Shown: positions 34,856 to 43,118 of the stretch, piece by piece
Numbering within the stretch: the stretch's first letter is position 1
Layout of the letters: every line of letters begins with the position of its first letter
Origin: Lacrimispora algidixylanolytica
GTDB lineage: Bacteria; Bacillota; Clostridia; Lachnospirales; Lachnospiraceae
Reading direction: 5' to 3'
Assembly (NCBI RefSeq): GCF_003609635.1
Contig: NZ_MCIA01000007.1
Location: forward strand, 1-64,000
DNA length: 64,000 nt
Position numbers and translations under genes: made by a program
Notes under the pieces: model-generated
What the model was told of the DNA's origin: nothing
Seen by the model: only the letters and a program-made list of their open reading frames with translations
Databases searched by the model: none

Positions 34856-35506
34856 ATGAAATTCCAAAAAGCGAAGATTGCATTCATCGTTTTATGTATT
34901 TTGATCTCAGGCATATGCTACAGCGTAAGCAGATTTTACGTCAACCGGACCGGTGAAACCAATATTTCTCAGTCATCAAAAGAGATGGAAGCAATGGCAA
35001 GCACTGTTTCCCCCTTAGAGAGCCAAAAGGAAGAATCTCCGGGCAGCAGTTCCTTGGATACACAAGAAGAGAAGAGTCTGCCCTGCTATGTACATATTTG
35101 CGGAGAAGTGGTTTTTCCTGGCGTGTACCAGCTTTCCAAAGAAAGCAGGGTATTTGAAGCGGTGGAAAAGGCCGGAGGTTTCACGCAGCAGGCATCACCA
35201 GAATATTTAAATATGGCACAACAGATCGAAGACGGCATGAAAATCGTGGTTTTAAGCAGGGACGAAGCAAAAACAGCAGAAGACCAAGCTTTGAAAGAAA
35301 CCGGGCAGAAAGGATCTAAAATAAATCTAAATACTGCCCCAAAGGAAGAACTGATGACTCTTAGAGGAATCGGAGAGGCCAGAGCCGAAGACATCATAAA
35401 GTACCGGGATAGTCACGGTGCATTTAAGAAGATTGACGATATTATGAATGTATCCGGGATCAAGGATGCGGCATTCCAAAAGATAAAAGACGACATAACG
35501 ATTTAA
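34856..35506 (+). CDS. comEA: ComEA family helix-hairpin-helix DNA-binding protein
   Basis: A 216-residue protein with an N-terminal membrane anchor (about 9-25), a Ser/Glu-rich linker, an SLBB domain (CYVHICGEVVFPGVYQL, about 82-140) and a C-terminal pair of HhH motifs (KINLNTAPKEELMTLRGIG, about 158). It should bind DNA outside the membrane. ComEA takes up DNA in competent cells, and here it lies without comEC, so use in transformation is not shown. AGGAGG precedes the ATG at 34856. Confidence 0.88.
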   Translation: MKFQKAKIAFIVLCILISGICYSVSRFYVNRTGETNISQSSKEMEAMASTVSPLESQKEESPGSSSLDTQEEKSLPCYVHICGEVVFPGVYQLSKESRVFEAVEKAGGFTQQASPEYLNMAQQIEDGMKIVVLSRDEAKTAEDQALKETGQKGSKINLNTAPKEELMTLRGIGEARAEDIIKYRDSHGAFKKIDDIMNVSGIKDAAFQKIKDDITI

Positions 35507-35527
35507 GATAGAAGACAGAGGTGTGAG

Positions 35528-36226
35528 ATGGCAAGTGTTTTAGTAGTGGATGATGAAAAATTAATTGTGAAAGGCATGAGATTTAGCTTGGAACAAGATG
35601 GTATGGAAGTGGATTGCGCTTATGACGGGGAGGAAGCCATAAATCTGGCAAAGCAAAAAGAATACGATATGGTTTTACTAGACGTCATGCTTCCAAAGTT
35701 TGATGGTTATGAGGTTTGCCAAGCCATTCGGGAATTTTCTGAGATGCCGATTATTATGCTGACAGCAAAGGGCAATGATATGGATAAGATCCTTGGACTG
35801 GAATACGGAGCCGATGATTATATCACAAAACCCTTTAACATTCTGGAAGTAAAGGCTAGAATTAAGGCGATCATGCGTCGTAATGCCAAGAAAGGTAAGC
35901 GGGACCGCCAAGATGAAGGGCGCCTTGTTACCGCAGGAGATTTAAAGCTTGATCGGGACAGCAGGCGGGTCTTTATCGGTGAGAAAGAGATTAATCTGAC
36001 TGCCAAGGAATTTGATCTTTTAGAGCTTCTTACCTGCAATCCTTCCAAGGTTTACAGTAGAGAACAGCTTCTTACGTTTGTTTGGGGGAATAAGGCAATG
36101 GACACAGGAGATGTCCGCACCGTGGATGTTCACGTGCGCCGTTTGAGAGAGAAGATAGAGCCTAGCCCAAGCGATCCAAAGTATGTGCATACAAAGTGGG
36201 GCGTCGGTTATTATTTCCGCGTCTAG
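35528..36226 (+). CDS. orphan OmpR-family response regulator
   Basis: A 232-residue regulator. The receiver (1-120) has the acidic pair in VVDDEK, the phospho-aspartate in VLLDVMLPKFDG (about 53) and the lysine in YITKPFN. The OmpR-type winged helix (about 135-230) ends with KWGVGYYFRV. It follows comEA by 21 bases and is closed by a terminator, with no histidine kinase on either side. It resembles the WalR/PhoP group. Its kinase must lie elsewhere. Confidence 0.9.
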   Translation: MASVLVVDDEKLIVKGMRFSLEQDGMEVDCAYDGEEAINLAKQKEYDMVLLDVMLPKFDGYEVCQAIREFSEMPIIMLTAKGNDMDKILGLEYGADDYITKPFNILEVKARIKAIMRRNAKKGKRDRQDEGRLVTAGDLKLDRDSRRVFIGEKEINLTAKEFDLLELLTCNPSKVYSREQLLTFVWGNKAMDTGDVRTVDVHVRRLREKIEPSPSDPKYVHTKWGVGYYFRV

Positions 36227-36237
36227 GAAAGAATAAT

Positions 36238-36278
36238 AAGACGGATTTCCTGCCGCATGCCGGGGAATCCGTCTTTTT
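36238..36278 (+). terminator. terminator after the response regulator
   Basis: AAGACGGATTTCC pairs with GGGGAATCCGTCTT across an 8-10-base loop, followed by a T-run. Confidence 0.9.
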
Positions 36279-36349
36279 CAAACGAATTAATAAGAAATGT
36301 CACCTATTATATACCGTCCAAATGGTAAGAGAAGAGAGGCACAAACTGG

Positions 36350-38206
36350 ATGAAGCGAAGTCCCCAGGGAGAGCGATGGAGAAAACTTGATAATACAGCA
36401 AAGATATTCCCAGTTATAGCAAGCAAGAGCTTAAGCAGCGTGTTCCGCATTTCCGCAACCCTAAAGGAAGAGATCGATCCAGGAACTCTTCAGACAGCCT
36501 TAGAAGAGATTTTGCCTCAGTTTGAGGGATTCTCCGTAAGGCTTGGCAGAGGATTTTTCTGGTATTATTTTGAGCACAATAAGCGGATGCCTGTGATTGA
36601 ACGAGAGACCACCTATCCCTGTAAATACATTGATCCCAGAAGCAGCCACCAGTTTTTGTTCCGGGTCAGTTATTTTGACAGAAGAATTAATTTAGAGGTA
36701 TTTCATGCTGTGACAGACGGACTTGGAGCCGTTAACTTTTTAAAGGCCCTGGTTTACCGCTATCTGGATTTAAAGAAGGGGTGGAAATCAGTGCATACAT
36801 TCGACCAGAAGATATCGTCTGATATCTCCATGAATGTAGAAGACAGCTATATCAGGAACTATAAAAAGACGGAAAAACGCAAATATAGCTCAAAAAAGGC
36901 GTTTCATCTATCCGGAGATAGCCTGCCTCTAGATGAAGAAAACATTCTTCATGGCTACATGGGCTTAAAGGAATTAAAAGAAGCAGGCAAACGTTATAAC
37001 GCCAGCGTGACCAGGTTTTTAACTGCCGCTTTAATCTGGTCCATCTATACGGAACATCTTGAGAGAAAGGCTTGTGAAGCACCCATTGGAATCAGCATTC
37101 CAATCAACCTTCGTACTTTCTTTGGCTCCAAGACCATGGCTAACTTTTTTGCAGTCACCCTGATTGAATATCTCTCCGATGGAAAAGAGCATACCTTTTC
37201 GGAGATATTAAAGATAGTCAGTTCCCAGATGGATTTAAACATTACAAAGGAGAAGATGGAGGAAGTAATCTCCTATAATGTTTCCAATGAGAAAAAGTGG
37301 TATCTGCGCATTGTGCCTCTCTTTGTGAAGTGGTGCGCCATTAATTTCGTGTTTCGAAAGAATGATAGAGCATATACCATGACACTTTCTAATATTGGTT
37401 CTATCGATGTGTTAGAGGAATATAAGGAAGATGTGGAACGGTTCCATATGCTAATTGGAGTCTCTAAAAGGCAGCCGGTAAAATGTGCAGTTTGCTCCTA
37501 TGACAATGAATTGGTGATCACCTTTTCTACCGTGTTTCAGGATACAAGACTCCAGGATCATTTTTTTGCTTTCTTAGAATCAGAAGGAGTACCAGTAGAA
37601 GCAGAAAGCAATGGGGTTCCCGGAACCCGTGACAATAAAGGAATGTATCCTCAGATCCGTTACGATAAAGAGAAAATGAAAAAGCTGGCCAATGTGTTTT
37701 ATGGGCTGATGGTAATTATGGCTTTTGTTCTGGGAATTATAAATTATGCCACATATTCCGGCTCCACTTGGTCTGTCATAGCCATTGGATTAATGGCTTA
37801 TGCTGTGATTACAGTCCGGTATTCCCTGATGCACCATTCCAATCTAGGTGCAAAGATATTGCTTCAGACAGCCGCCGCAGAAGCGCTATGGGTGGCTATC
37901 GATCATTCCAGTGGTTACAGCGGATGGTCTGTGAATTATGGCATACCTAGCACGATTCTTTTTGCGGATCTTTCTGTGGTGTCTTTAATTCTTGTAAACC
38001 GGATGAACTGGCAGAGCTACTTCATGTATCAGATTGCCATAACCGTATTTAGCTTTATTCCCTTGATATTCTGGGCAGCAGGCTTGATTACCAGACCGCC
38101 TCTCACCATAGTTGCTGTGACATTGACGGTGATTTTACTCATTGTCACCATACTTCTTGGTGATTGGAGCGTTAAAAATGAGCTGAAACGGCGGTTTCAT
38201 ATATAA
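36350..38206 (+). CDS. alcohol acetyltransferase/condensation-like protein with membrane C-terminus
   Basis: A 618-residue protein. Residues 20-420 follow the condensation/alcohol acyltransferase fold, with the catalytic motif H-x3-DG seen as HAVTDG (H119, D123). Residues about 450-610 hold roughly six membrane helices of the DUF6320 type, preceded by MYPQIRYDKEKMKKL. An acyl-CoA or thioester acyl group is probably moved to an alcohol or sugar at the membrane. It starts 25 bases upstream of an alpha/beta hydrolase, so the two may make and break the same esters. Substrates are not known. The ribosome site is weak (GAGAGG). Confidence 0.75.
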   Translation: MKRSPQGERWRKLDNTAKIFPVIASKSLSSVFRISATLKEEIDPGTLQTALEEILPQFEGFSVRLGRGFFWYYFEHNKRMPVIERETTYPCKYIDPRSSHQFLFRVSYFDRRINLEVFHAVTDGLGAVNFLKALVYRYLDLKKGWKSVHTFDQKISSDISMNVEDSYIRNYKKTEKRKYSSKKAFHLSGDSLPLDEENILHGYMGLKELKEAGKRYNASVTRFLTAALIWSIYTEHLERKACEAPIGISIPINLRTFFGSKTMANFFAVTLIEYLSDGKEHTFSEILKIVSSQMDLNITKEKMEEVISYNVSNEKKWYLRIVPLFVKWCAINFVFRKNDRAYTMTLSNIGSIDVLEEYKEDVERFHMLIGVSKRQPVKCAVCSYDNELVITFSTVFQDTRLQDHFFAFLESEGVPVEAESNGVPGTRDNKGMYPQIRYDKEKMKKLANVFYGLMVIMAFVLGIINYATYSGSTWSVIAIGLMAYAVITVRYSLMHHSNLGAKILLQTAAAEALWVAIDHSSGYSGWSVNYGIPSTILFADLSVVSLILVNRMNWQSYFMYQIAITVFSFIPLIFWAAGLITRPPLTIVAVTLTVILLIVTILLGDWSVKNELKRRFHI

Positions 38207-38230
38207 AGGCAGAAAGGAGTTGGCATTTCA

Positions 38231-39259
38231 TTGAGAAGAAAAAATGTAAGTGTAAGAGGAAATCTGGTGAGGGAAATGATGCAAAACGTGATGGAAACAT
38301 CATTAAAAGAACCAATAAGAACCGGGGAATTAAGACGTAATCCCGTAGAACCTGCCTGGGCCTGTCCATCAGGATATGAGTATGAAATCATAGAGAATGA
38401 ACATTTTAATATGGAATATTTAAGGCCTGTTGGAGTCTTCACTGGCCGGGTGATCTTACAGCTTCATGGAGGCGGCTACATTGGCCCTATGAAAAACATT
38501 TATAGGAGATTTGCCGTCCGCTATTCCAAGATCAGTTATGGAGGGGATGTGCTGACCCCAGATTACCGGGTAGCACCAGAGAATCCTTATCCAGCCGCTC
38601 TTAACGATGCCCTATTTGCATATGAATGGCTTATCAATGAGAAAAAATACGACCCAGCTGACATCGTGATTGCAGGAGATTCTGCTGGTGGCGGCTTAGG
38701 CCTTGCTCTTGGTCTTTATTTAAAGGATCATAATATCCCACTTCCTGGCGGTTTTATCGCTATGTCTGCCTGGACGGATCTAACCAACAGCGGGGAAAGT
38801 TATAAAACCAACTACGAGATAGATCCATTGTTTGGAAATTCCACCAACAATATGCTTTATAATTCTTCCTATGTAGGGGAAGAGGATCCTAAAAATCCAT
38901 ATATATCCCCTATGTTTGGTGATTTCAAACAGTTTCCTTTTGTTCTTTTACAGGTTGGAAGCTATGAAGTTTTATTGAGCGATACCCAATCTATGGCAGA
39001 AAAGCTAAAGGCTGCCGGAGTCAAGCACCGTTTTTCGGTATACGATGGCATGTTTCATGTATTCCAGATGGGCCTTGATCTGATTCCAGAGAGCCAGGAA
39101 GCTTGGGAAGAAGCAGAGGAGTTTTTAAGAATCATATATCATATCAATGTAAAGCCAGATGGCAAAGTAGTCCGTAAGGTACAAAACGGGCCGAAAAAAA
39201 CAGTAAGAGACGTAACAAAGCTTCTAATCGCTATGATGAAAAAGGAGCTTGATGGATAG
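38231..39259 (+). CDS. alpha/beta hydrolase, HSL-type esterase
   Basis: A 342-residue esterase/lipase of the hormone-sensitive lipase group. The oxyanion motif LHGGGYIG is at about residue 78, the nucleophile in GDSAGGG at about 151, and the last triad histidine in GMFHVFQMG near 278. It begins with TTG behind AAAGGAG. There is no signal peptide. It probably cleaves short-chain esters and is coupled to the acyltransferase upstream. rlmH starts 9 bases after it. Confidence 0.88.
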   Translation: MRRKNVSVRGNLVREMMQNVMETSLKEPIRTGELRRNPVEPAWACPSGYEYEIIENEHFNMEYLRPVGVFTGRVILQLHGGGYIGPMKNIYRRFAVRYSKISYGGDVLTPDYRVAPENPYPAALNDALFAYEWLINEKKYDPADIVIAGDSAGGGLGLALGLYLKDHNIPLPGGFIAMSAWTDLTNSGESYKTNYEIDPLFGNSTNNMLYNSSYVGEEDPKNPYISPMFGDFKQFPFVLLQVGSYEVLLSDTQSMAEKLKAAGVKHRFSVYDGMFHVFQMGLDLIPESQEAWEEAEEFLRIIYHINVKPDGKVVRKVQNGPKKTVRDVTKLLIAMMKKELDG

Positions 39260-39268
39260 GAGATTTAC

Positions 39269-39748
39269 ATGAAGATAACTTTGGTAACAGTGGGAAAGAT
39301 TAAGGAAAAGTTCTTTTCCGACGCCATTGCAGAATATACAAAAAGACTGAGTCGTTATTGTAAACTGGATATTATTCAACTGCCTGATGAAAAGACACCA
39401 GATAATGCTGGTGAGGTGATGGAAAGGCAGATTAAGGATAAGGAAGGGGAACGCATCATTGCATCCATTAAGGATGGTTCCTATGTGATTGCCCTTGCTA
39501 TTGAAGGAGATATGCTGGATTCTGTAAAGCTTTCTGAAAAGATTGATTCCCTGGGAATTGGAGGTACTAGTCAAATCGCATTTGTTATTGGCGGTTCCCT
39601 GGGATTATCCGATGCCGTTTTAAAGCGGGCAGATTATAAACTTAGCTTCTCCCGTATGACATTTCCCCACCAGTTGATGCGAGTAATATTGCTGGAACAG
39701 ATATACCGCAGTTATCGGATTATTTATGGGGAACCTTATCATAAGTAA
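39269..39748 (+). CDS. rlmH: 23S rRNA (pseudouridine1915-N3)-methyltransferase RlmH
   Basis: A 159-residue SPOUT-class methyltransferase acting on pseudouridine 1915 in helix 69 of 23S rRNA. The knot segments [13 protein letters not shown] (about 108) and [24 protein letters not shown] (shown in part: [13 protein letters not shown]) are highly conserved. The length is exactly that of the family. It is followed by a strong terminator. Confidence 0.97.
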   Translation: MKITLVTVGKIKEKFFSDAIAEYTKRLSRYCKLDIIQLPDEKTPDNAGEVMERQIKDKEGERIIASIKDGSYVIALAIEGDMLDSVKLSEKIDSLGIGGTSQIAFVIGGSLGLSDAVLKRADYKLSFSRMTFPHQLMRVILLEQIYRSYRIIYGEPYHK

Positions 39749-39765
39749 TTGGACATAGATAGAAG

Positions 39766-39811
39766 AAAAGAACAAGACCTTCTCCACAAAAGAGAGTCTT
39801 GTTCTTTTTTT
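39766..39811 (+). terminator. terminator after rlmH
   Basis: AAAAGAACAAGAC pairs with GTCTTGTTCTTTT across a loop of about 17 bases, followed by more T residues. Confidence 0.92.
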
Positions 39812-39881
39812 ACGAAAAATCCCCATTTTTCTTTCGGAACAAGTGAATTGGACAGAGAATAATCTAAAGTAATAGCAATAA

Positions 39882-40073
39882 AGGCCTTTTGCAGTCAAAA
39901 TCAACGTAAGTTTCCTTGATGCCATCAATCAGATCACTCAGGGGATGGAGCAGATTTCCAGTGTGGTACAGGCCAATTCGGCGGCTGAGGAATTTTCCTC
40001 CTCCAGCCAGGAGATGTCACAGCTAGCCAGGGACCTTCAAAATGAAGTAGATAATTTCCATCTTCGTAGCTAA
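39882..40073 (+). pseudogene. C-terminal remnant of a methyl-accepting chemotaxis protein
   Basis: The frame ending in TAA at 40071-40073 has no start codon. From about 39912 it reads LDAINQITQGMEQISSVV, then QANSAAEEFSSSSQEMSQ and LARDLQNEVDNF, which is the standard end of chemoreceptor signalling domains. A stop codon closes the frame just upstream (39879). About 55 codons of an original 500 or more remain. It lies in the 410-base spacer between rlmH and the pentapeptide gene and marks a past deletion. Confidence 0.8.
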
Positions 40074-40094
40074 ACAAAGAATTGTGGGAAAGGG

Positions 40095-40123
40095 TTGTCC
40101 ACCTTAATTTCTTGTGGCATAAT
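40095..40123 (+). promoter_or_regulatory. promoter of the pentapeptide repeat gene
   Basis: TTGTCC (40095-40100) and CATAAT (40118-40123) are 17 bases apart, 35 bases before the start. Confidence 0.55.
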
Positions 40124-40157
40124 ATAGGAAAGAAACGAAGAAGGAGAACCATATCGC

Positions 40158-40820
40158 ATGTCTCAGAAATTACTTGGACCCATTTTAGGTGGGCAAATGG
40201 AATGGGTCTTTGAGGAAGATAACCAACTTCTTGTTCGAAAAGAGGAAGAAGAAGCAGTCAGGCATACCCTGATTAAAAACATTCATATGACTGGAGAAGA
40301 GCTATCTCATATGCGCTTTTTTTCAGTCTTATTTGAAAATTGTAGCTTTCAAAACTGTGATTTTCAGCGTGGAGAATTTAGTGATGTTGTTTTTAACTCC
40401 TGCGATATGTCCAATAGTGTATTTTCAGACGGCTACTTTAACCGGATGGAATTTCTCAACTGCAAAGGGATGGGAGCTGTGTTTGCTGGAAGTACCTTTC
40501 TCCATATTTCTATATCAGGAAGTAACTTTAATTATGCTAATTTTGACTCAAGCAAGCTGGAGCATGTCAAATTTCTTGAAAGTCAGCTTAAGGGAAGCTT
40601 TTTTACTCAATGTCATTTTAAAGATGTCATCTGGAATCAGGCTGATCTTGAAAAGGCAAGCTTGTTTAAAACCTCTTTAAGGGGAGCTGACTTTACCACA
40701 AGTAAGATAAGCGGGCTGATCCTTTCCGACGAGGGGAAAGAGATTAACGGTGCAATTGTGGATTTATATCAGGCGGCAGAGCTTTCCAGGTACTTAGGCA
40801 TTGTCATTAAAAACGAATAG
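40158..40820 (+). CDS. pentapeptide repeat protein
   Basis: A 220-residue protein with about 25 repeats of the A(D/N)LxX type between residues 55 and 195 (for example NCSFQNCDFQRGEF and NQADLEKASLFKTSLRGADF). These fold as a right-handed four-sided helix. The first 50 residues are a capping region. Some relatives mimic DNA and protect gyrase, but the surface needed for that cannot be judged here. An AAGGAG site precedes the ATG. Confidence 0.88.
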   Translation: MSQKLLGPILGGQMEWVFEEDNQLLVRKEEEEAVRHTLIKNIHMTGEELSHMRFFSVLFENCSFQNCDFQRGEFSDVVFNSCDMSNSVFSDGYFNRMEFLNCKGMGAVFAGSTFLHISISGSNFNYANFDSSKLEHVKFLESQLKGSFFTQCHFKDVIWNQADLEKASLFKTSLRGADFTTSKISGLILSDEGKEINGAIVDLYQAAELSRYLGIVIKNE

Positions 40821-40902
40821 TTTAAATACTCAAACATCGTTCTATGATGATTTTGAGGTGTTATATTGATCTTTTTTATGATATAATTGAAACAACTAAT
40901 GA

Positions 40903-40972
40903 CCACCATAGAGATAGGGGGCGAGTATCTATGATGGAACCTTCAAAGACTGCATAGCACGGGTTATGCAGT
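40903..40972 (+). other. structured leader of the CD3324-type gene
   Basis: CCACCATAGAGATA (40903-40916) can pair imperfectly with TATCTATGATGG (40926-40937). ACTGCATA (40949-40956) pairs perfectly with TATGCAGT (40965-40972). They lie between a TATAAT at 40882-40887 and the gene at 41034. It does not match a riboswitch class known to me. Confidence 0.4.
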
Positions 40973-41033
40973 GAATTAAGTAATTGTATGGCCTTTGCTA
41001 TTCCGGACAGAAAAATATGTTTGGGAGGCAGCG

Positions 41034-41336
41034 ATGCGCTATCAGAAAGCCAATGAGATCATGCCAGAAGAACTGGTGGAATTGATCCAGAAGTATATAG
41101 ACGGAGAATACATTTATATACCAAGAAAACAAGAAAATAAAAAAACCTGGGGGGAGAGAACAGGAGCCAGAGAGGAAAGAAGTCTACGTGACCGATCAAT
41201 CTTTTTGGAATACTCAACCGGGGCCTGCGTAGGTGATCTTGCGAAACGATACTACTTATCGGAAAAAAGCATTCAAAGGATTGTACTGCAGGAAAGAAAG
41301 AATATGGGACAAGGCAAGACATCAAAGGTAACATGA
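41034..41336 (+). CDS. CD3324-family (Mor-like) small HTH protein
   Basis: A 100-residue basic protein. The N-terminal half (MRYQKANEIMPEELVELIQK, then YIDGEYIYIPRK) is typical of CD3324-type proteins. The C-terminal helix-turn-helix is GDLAKRYYLSEKSIQRIV (about 67-84). It is related to the Mor activator group and probably binds DNA as a dimer. The target is unknown. The ATG at 41034 follows GGGAGGC. Its stop codon lies inside a strong hairpin. Confidence 0.8.
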   Translation: MRYQKANEIMPEELVELIQKYIDGEYIYIPRKQENKKTWGERTGAREERSLRDRSIFLEYSTGACVGDLAKRYYLSEKSIQRIVLQERKNMGQGKTSKVT

Positions 41337-41354
41337 TGTCTTGCCTTGTCTTTG
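41308..41354 (+). terminator. 17-bp hairpin overlapping the CD3324-type stop codon
   Basis: GACAAGGCAAGACATCA (41308-41324) is perfectly complementary to 41334-41350 across a nine-base loop. The stop codon is in the right arm. Only TTTG follows, so termination may be partial. Confidence 0.7.
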
Positions 41355-41437
41355 TAATAGAAACGAGTATAAGGTGGGAGTAGGAAGGCAGTCATGGTAG
41401 AGTAATCCGTAAAGCGATAAGCTGATCGGAGGAAATT

Positions 41438-42046
41438 ATGAATCAGAATTTACGGATAAACTGGACCATAAAACCAAAAGAGTTGCCCTCCATCTTAAAA
41501 AACTGTTCCAAGTGCAAAGAGAAAAAGGAATTTAAGAACAGTGGAAAATTCCGGGTAAATGCCAATGGCAGTCAACTTGATATTTGGTTGATATTTCGAT
41601 GTGAAAGCTGTGAAACCACCTACAATCTTACGGTATTGGAACGGATCGAAGCAGGGCGGGTGGATAAAGAGGAATATAAGGGGTTTTTAAGCAATTCAGT
41701 CCAGCTTGCTGGGAAATACGGAAATGACAGGAAACTATTTGGAAAGAACAAGGCAGAAATGATTCAGAACCGGACAGACTATGAAGTCATTATAAGGAAC
41801 ACCACCGTTACGACTAGCAAGGAAGGCATCACTGAGGTGGAAATAGGTATCCCTGCCGGTTTTGATCTAAGGGTGGATGCCTTACTGGTCCGGCAGTTCT
41901 CTATTTCCAGAAGCACTGCAAAAAAATGGTGTGAAACTGGTTGTGTCTTAAACCATGGGTCACTCCTTTCGTATAAAAGCAAGGTCAAGGATTTCATGGT
42001 GCTCCAGATACTACCGCCTGTCCCGGATTCATTGACAAAATCATAA
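41438..42046 (+). CDS. DUF1062 family protein
   Basis: A 202-residue protein of the DUF1062 family, of unknown function. Two CxxC pairs (NCSKCKEKKEF about 23, FRCESCETTYNL about 52) look like a zinc ribbon. The C-terminal part has LRVDALLVRQFSISRSTAKKW (in part, about 148), an S4-like RNA-binding pattern with basic residues. A nucleic-acid role is possible but not shown. GGAGG precedes the ATG. Confidence 0.8.
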   Translation: MNQNLRINWTIKPKELPSILKNCSKCKEKKEFKNSGKFRVNANGSQLDIWLIFRCESCETTYNLTVLERIEAGRVDKEEYKGFLSNSVQLAGKYGNDRKLFGKNKAEMIQNRTDYEVIIRNTTVTTSKEGITEVEIGIPAGFDLRVDALLVRQFSISRSTAKKWCETGCVLNHGSLLSYKSKVKDFMVLQILPPVPDSLTKS

Positions 42047-42068
42047 AATAACGGTATATTATTTCTTA

Positions 42069-42103
42069 GGCAACGACGCTTTTTGGGCATTCGTTGCCTT
42101 TTT
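42069..42103 (+). terminator. terminator after the DUF1062 gene
   Basis: GGCAACGA (42069-42076) pairs with TCGTTGCC (42091-42098), followed by five T residues. Confidence 0.88.
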
Positions 42104-42179
42104 AAAAAGGTTGGTAACGCTGTCTTTAAAGAAATGATAGCTAAAGCCAGCGAATAAAGAAATCAAAGGGCGTGGGATT

Positions 42180-43118
42180 ATGATAGAAAAGGTGGTATCC
42201 ATTGGGCTTTCCGTCGGGGAGAGCTGGAATATATATAAAAATAGAATAGAGCCAAAGGTACTGTCTGGGAATGAGAAGCGGTTAAGCGTTGTAACTGGGG
42301 TTCATGGAGATGAGTTGGAAGGTCAGTTGGTATGTTATGAGCTAAACCGGATACTCCGTGAGAAGAAAGAACATTTAAAAGGAATCGTAGATATCTATCC
42401 GGCGCTGAATCCTCTTGGAGTGGATTCCATTACAAGAGGTGTACCAGGATTTGATATTGATATGAACCGCATATTTCCAGGAGACGAAGAGGGCGCTGTT
42501 ACAGAGCATATCGCTTCTCGGATCATGGCTGATATTTCAGGTTCTGATTTTTGTGTGGATCTCCATGCCAGCAATATATTTTTACGGGAGATACCTCAAA
42601 TACGAATGAGCGGAAAGAGGGCAGATGCCCTTCTTCCCTATGCCAGTCTAATGAATGTGGATTTGATTTGGATTCACGAGAGTGCTCCGGTGCTGGAATC
42701 CACCCTTTCTCATGGACTAAACAGCATCGGTGTCCCTACCTTTGTGGTGGAAATGGGTGTGGGCATGAGGATAACCAAAAGCTATGGGCATCAGATTACG
42801 GAAGGAATCTTTTGTCTTATGAAGGAACTTGGTATGTGGACAGGAGAAACCATCATCCCAAGGGAGCCGATGGTATCTTTAAATCGGATGCTTGGTCTAA
42901 TCCATGCAGAAAAGGCGGGTATCTTTCTTCCTTTTGTAGAGCATCTGGGAGTGGTTGAAAAGGGTCAGCCAATGGGTCAGATTTTAAATCCTATGGATGG
43001 AACGGTGATGGAAGAGGTGGTATCCCCTACTTCTGGTTTGGTCTTTACGTTAAGAGAATATCCGGTGGTCTCTACAGGTTCCCTGCTGGCTAGGGTGTTA
43101 GGAGGAGAAGAGGAATGA
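42180..43118 (+). CDS. succinylglutamate desuccinylase/aspartoacylase family (M14) deacylase
   Basis: A 312-residue predicted zinc deacylase of the AstE/AspA group. The zinc ligands fit TGVHGDELEG (H and E, about 42) and DLHAS (about 121). The catalytic glutamate is in FVVEMGVG (about 187). DMNRIFPGD (about 97) is the substrate-binding motif. Residues about 230-310 form a beta-rich C-terminal domain. Members remove acyl groups from amino acids. The stop overlaps the start of a second, degenerate copy in an ATGA junction. The substrate is unknown. Confidence 0.88.
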   Translation: MIEKVVSIGLSVGESWNIYKNRIEPKVLSGNEKRLSVVTGVHGDELEGQLVCYELNRILREKKEHLKGIVDIYPALNPLGVDSITRGVPGFDIDMNRIFPGDEEGAVTEHIASRIMADISGSDFCVDLHASNIFLREIPQIRMSGKRADALLPYASLMNVDLIWIHESAPVLESTLSHGLNSIGVPTFVVEMGVGMRITKSYGHQITEGIFCLMKELGMWTGETIIPREPMVSLNRMLGLIHAEKAGIFLPFVEHLGVVEKGQPMGQILNPMDGTVMEEVVSPTSGLVFTLREYPVVSTGSLLARVLGGEEE

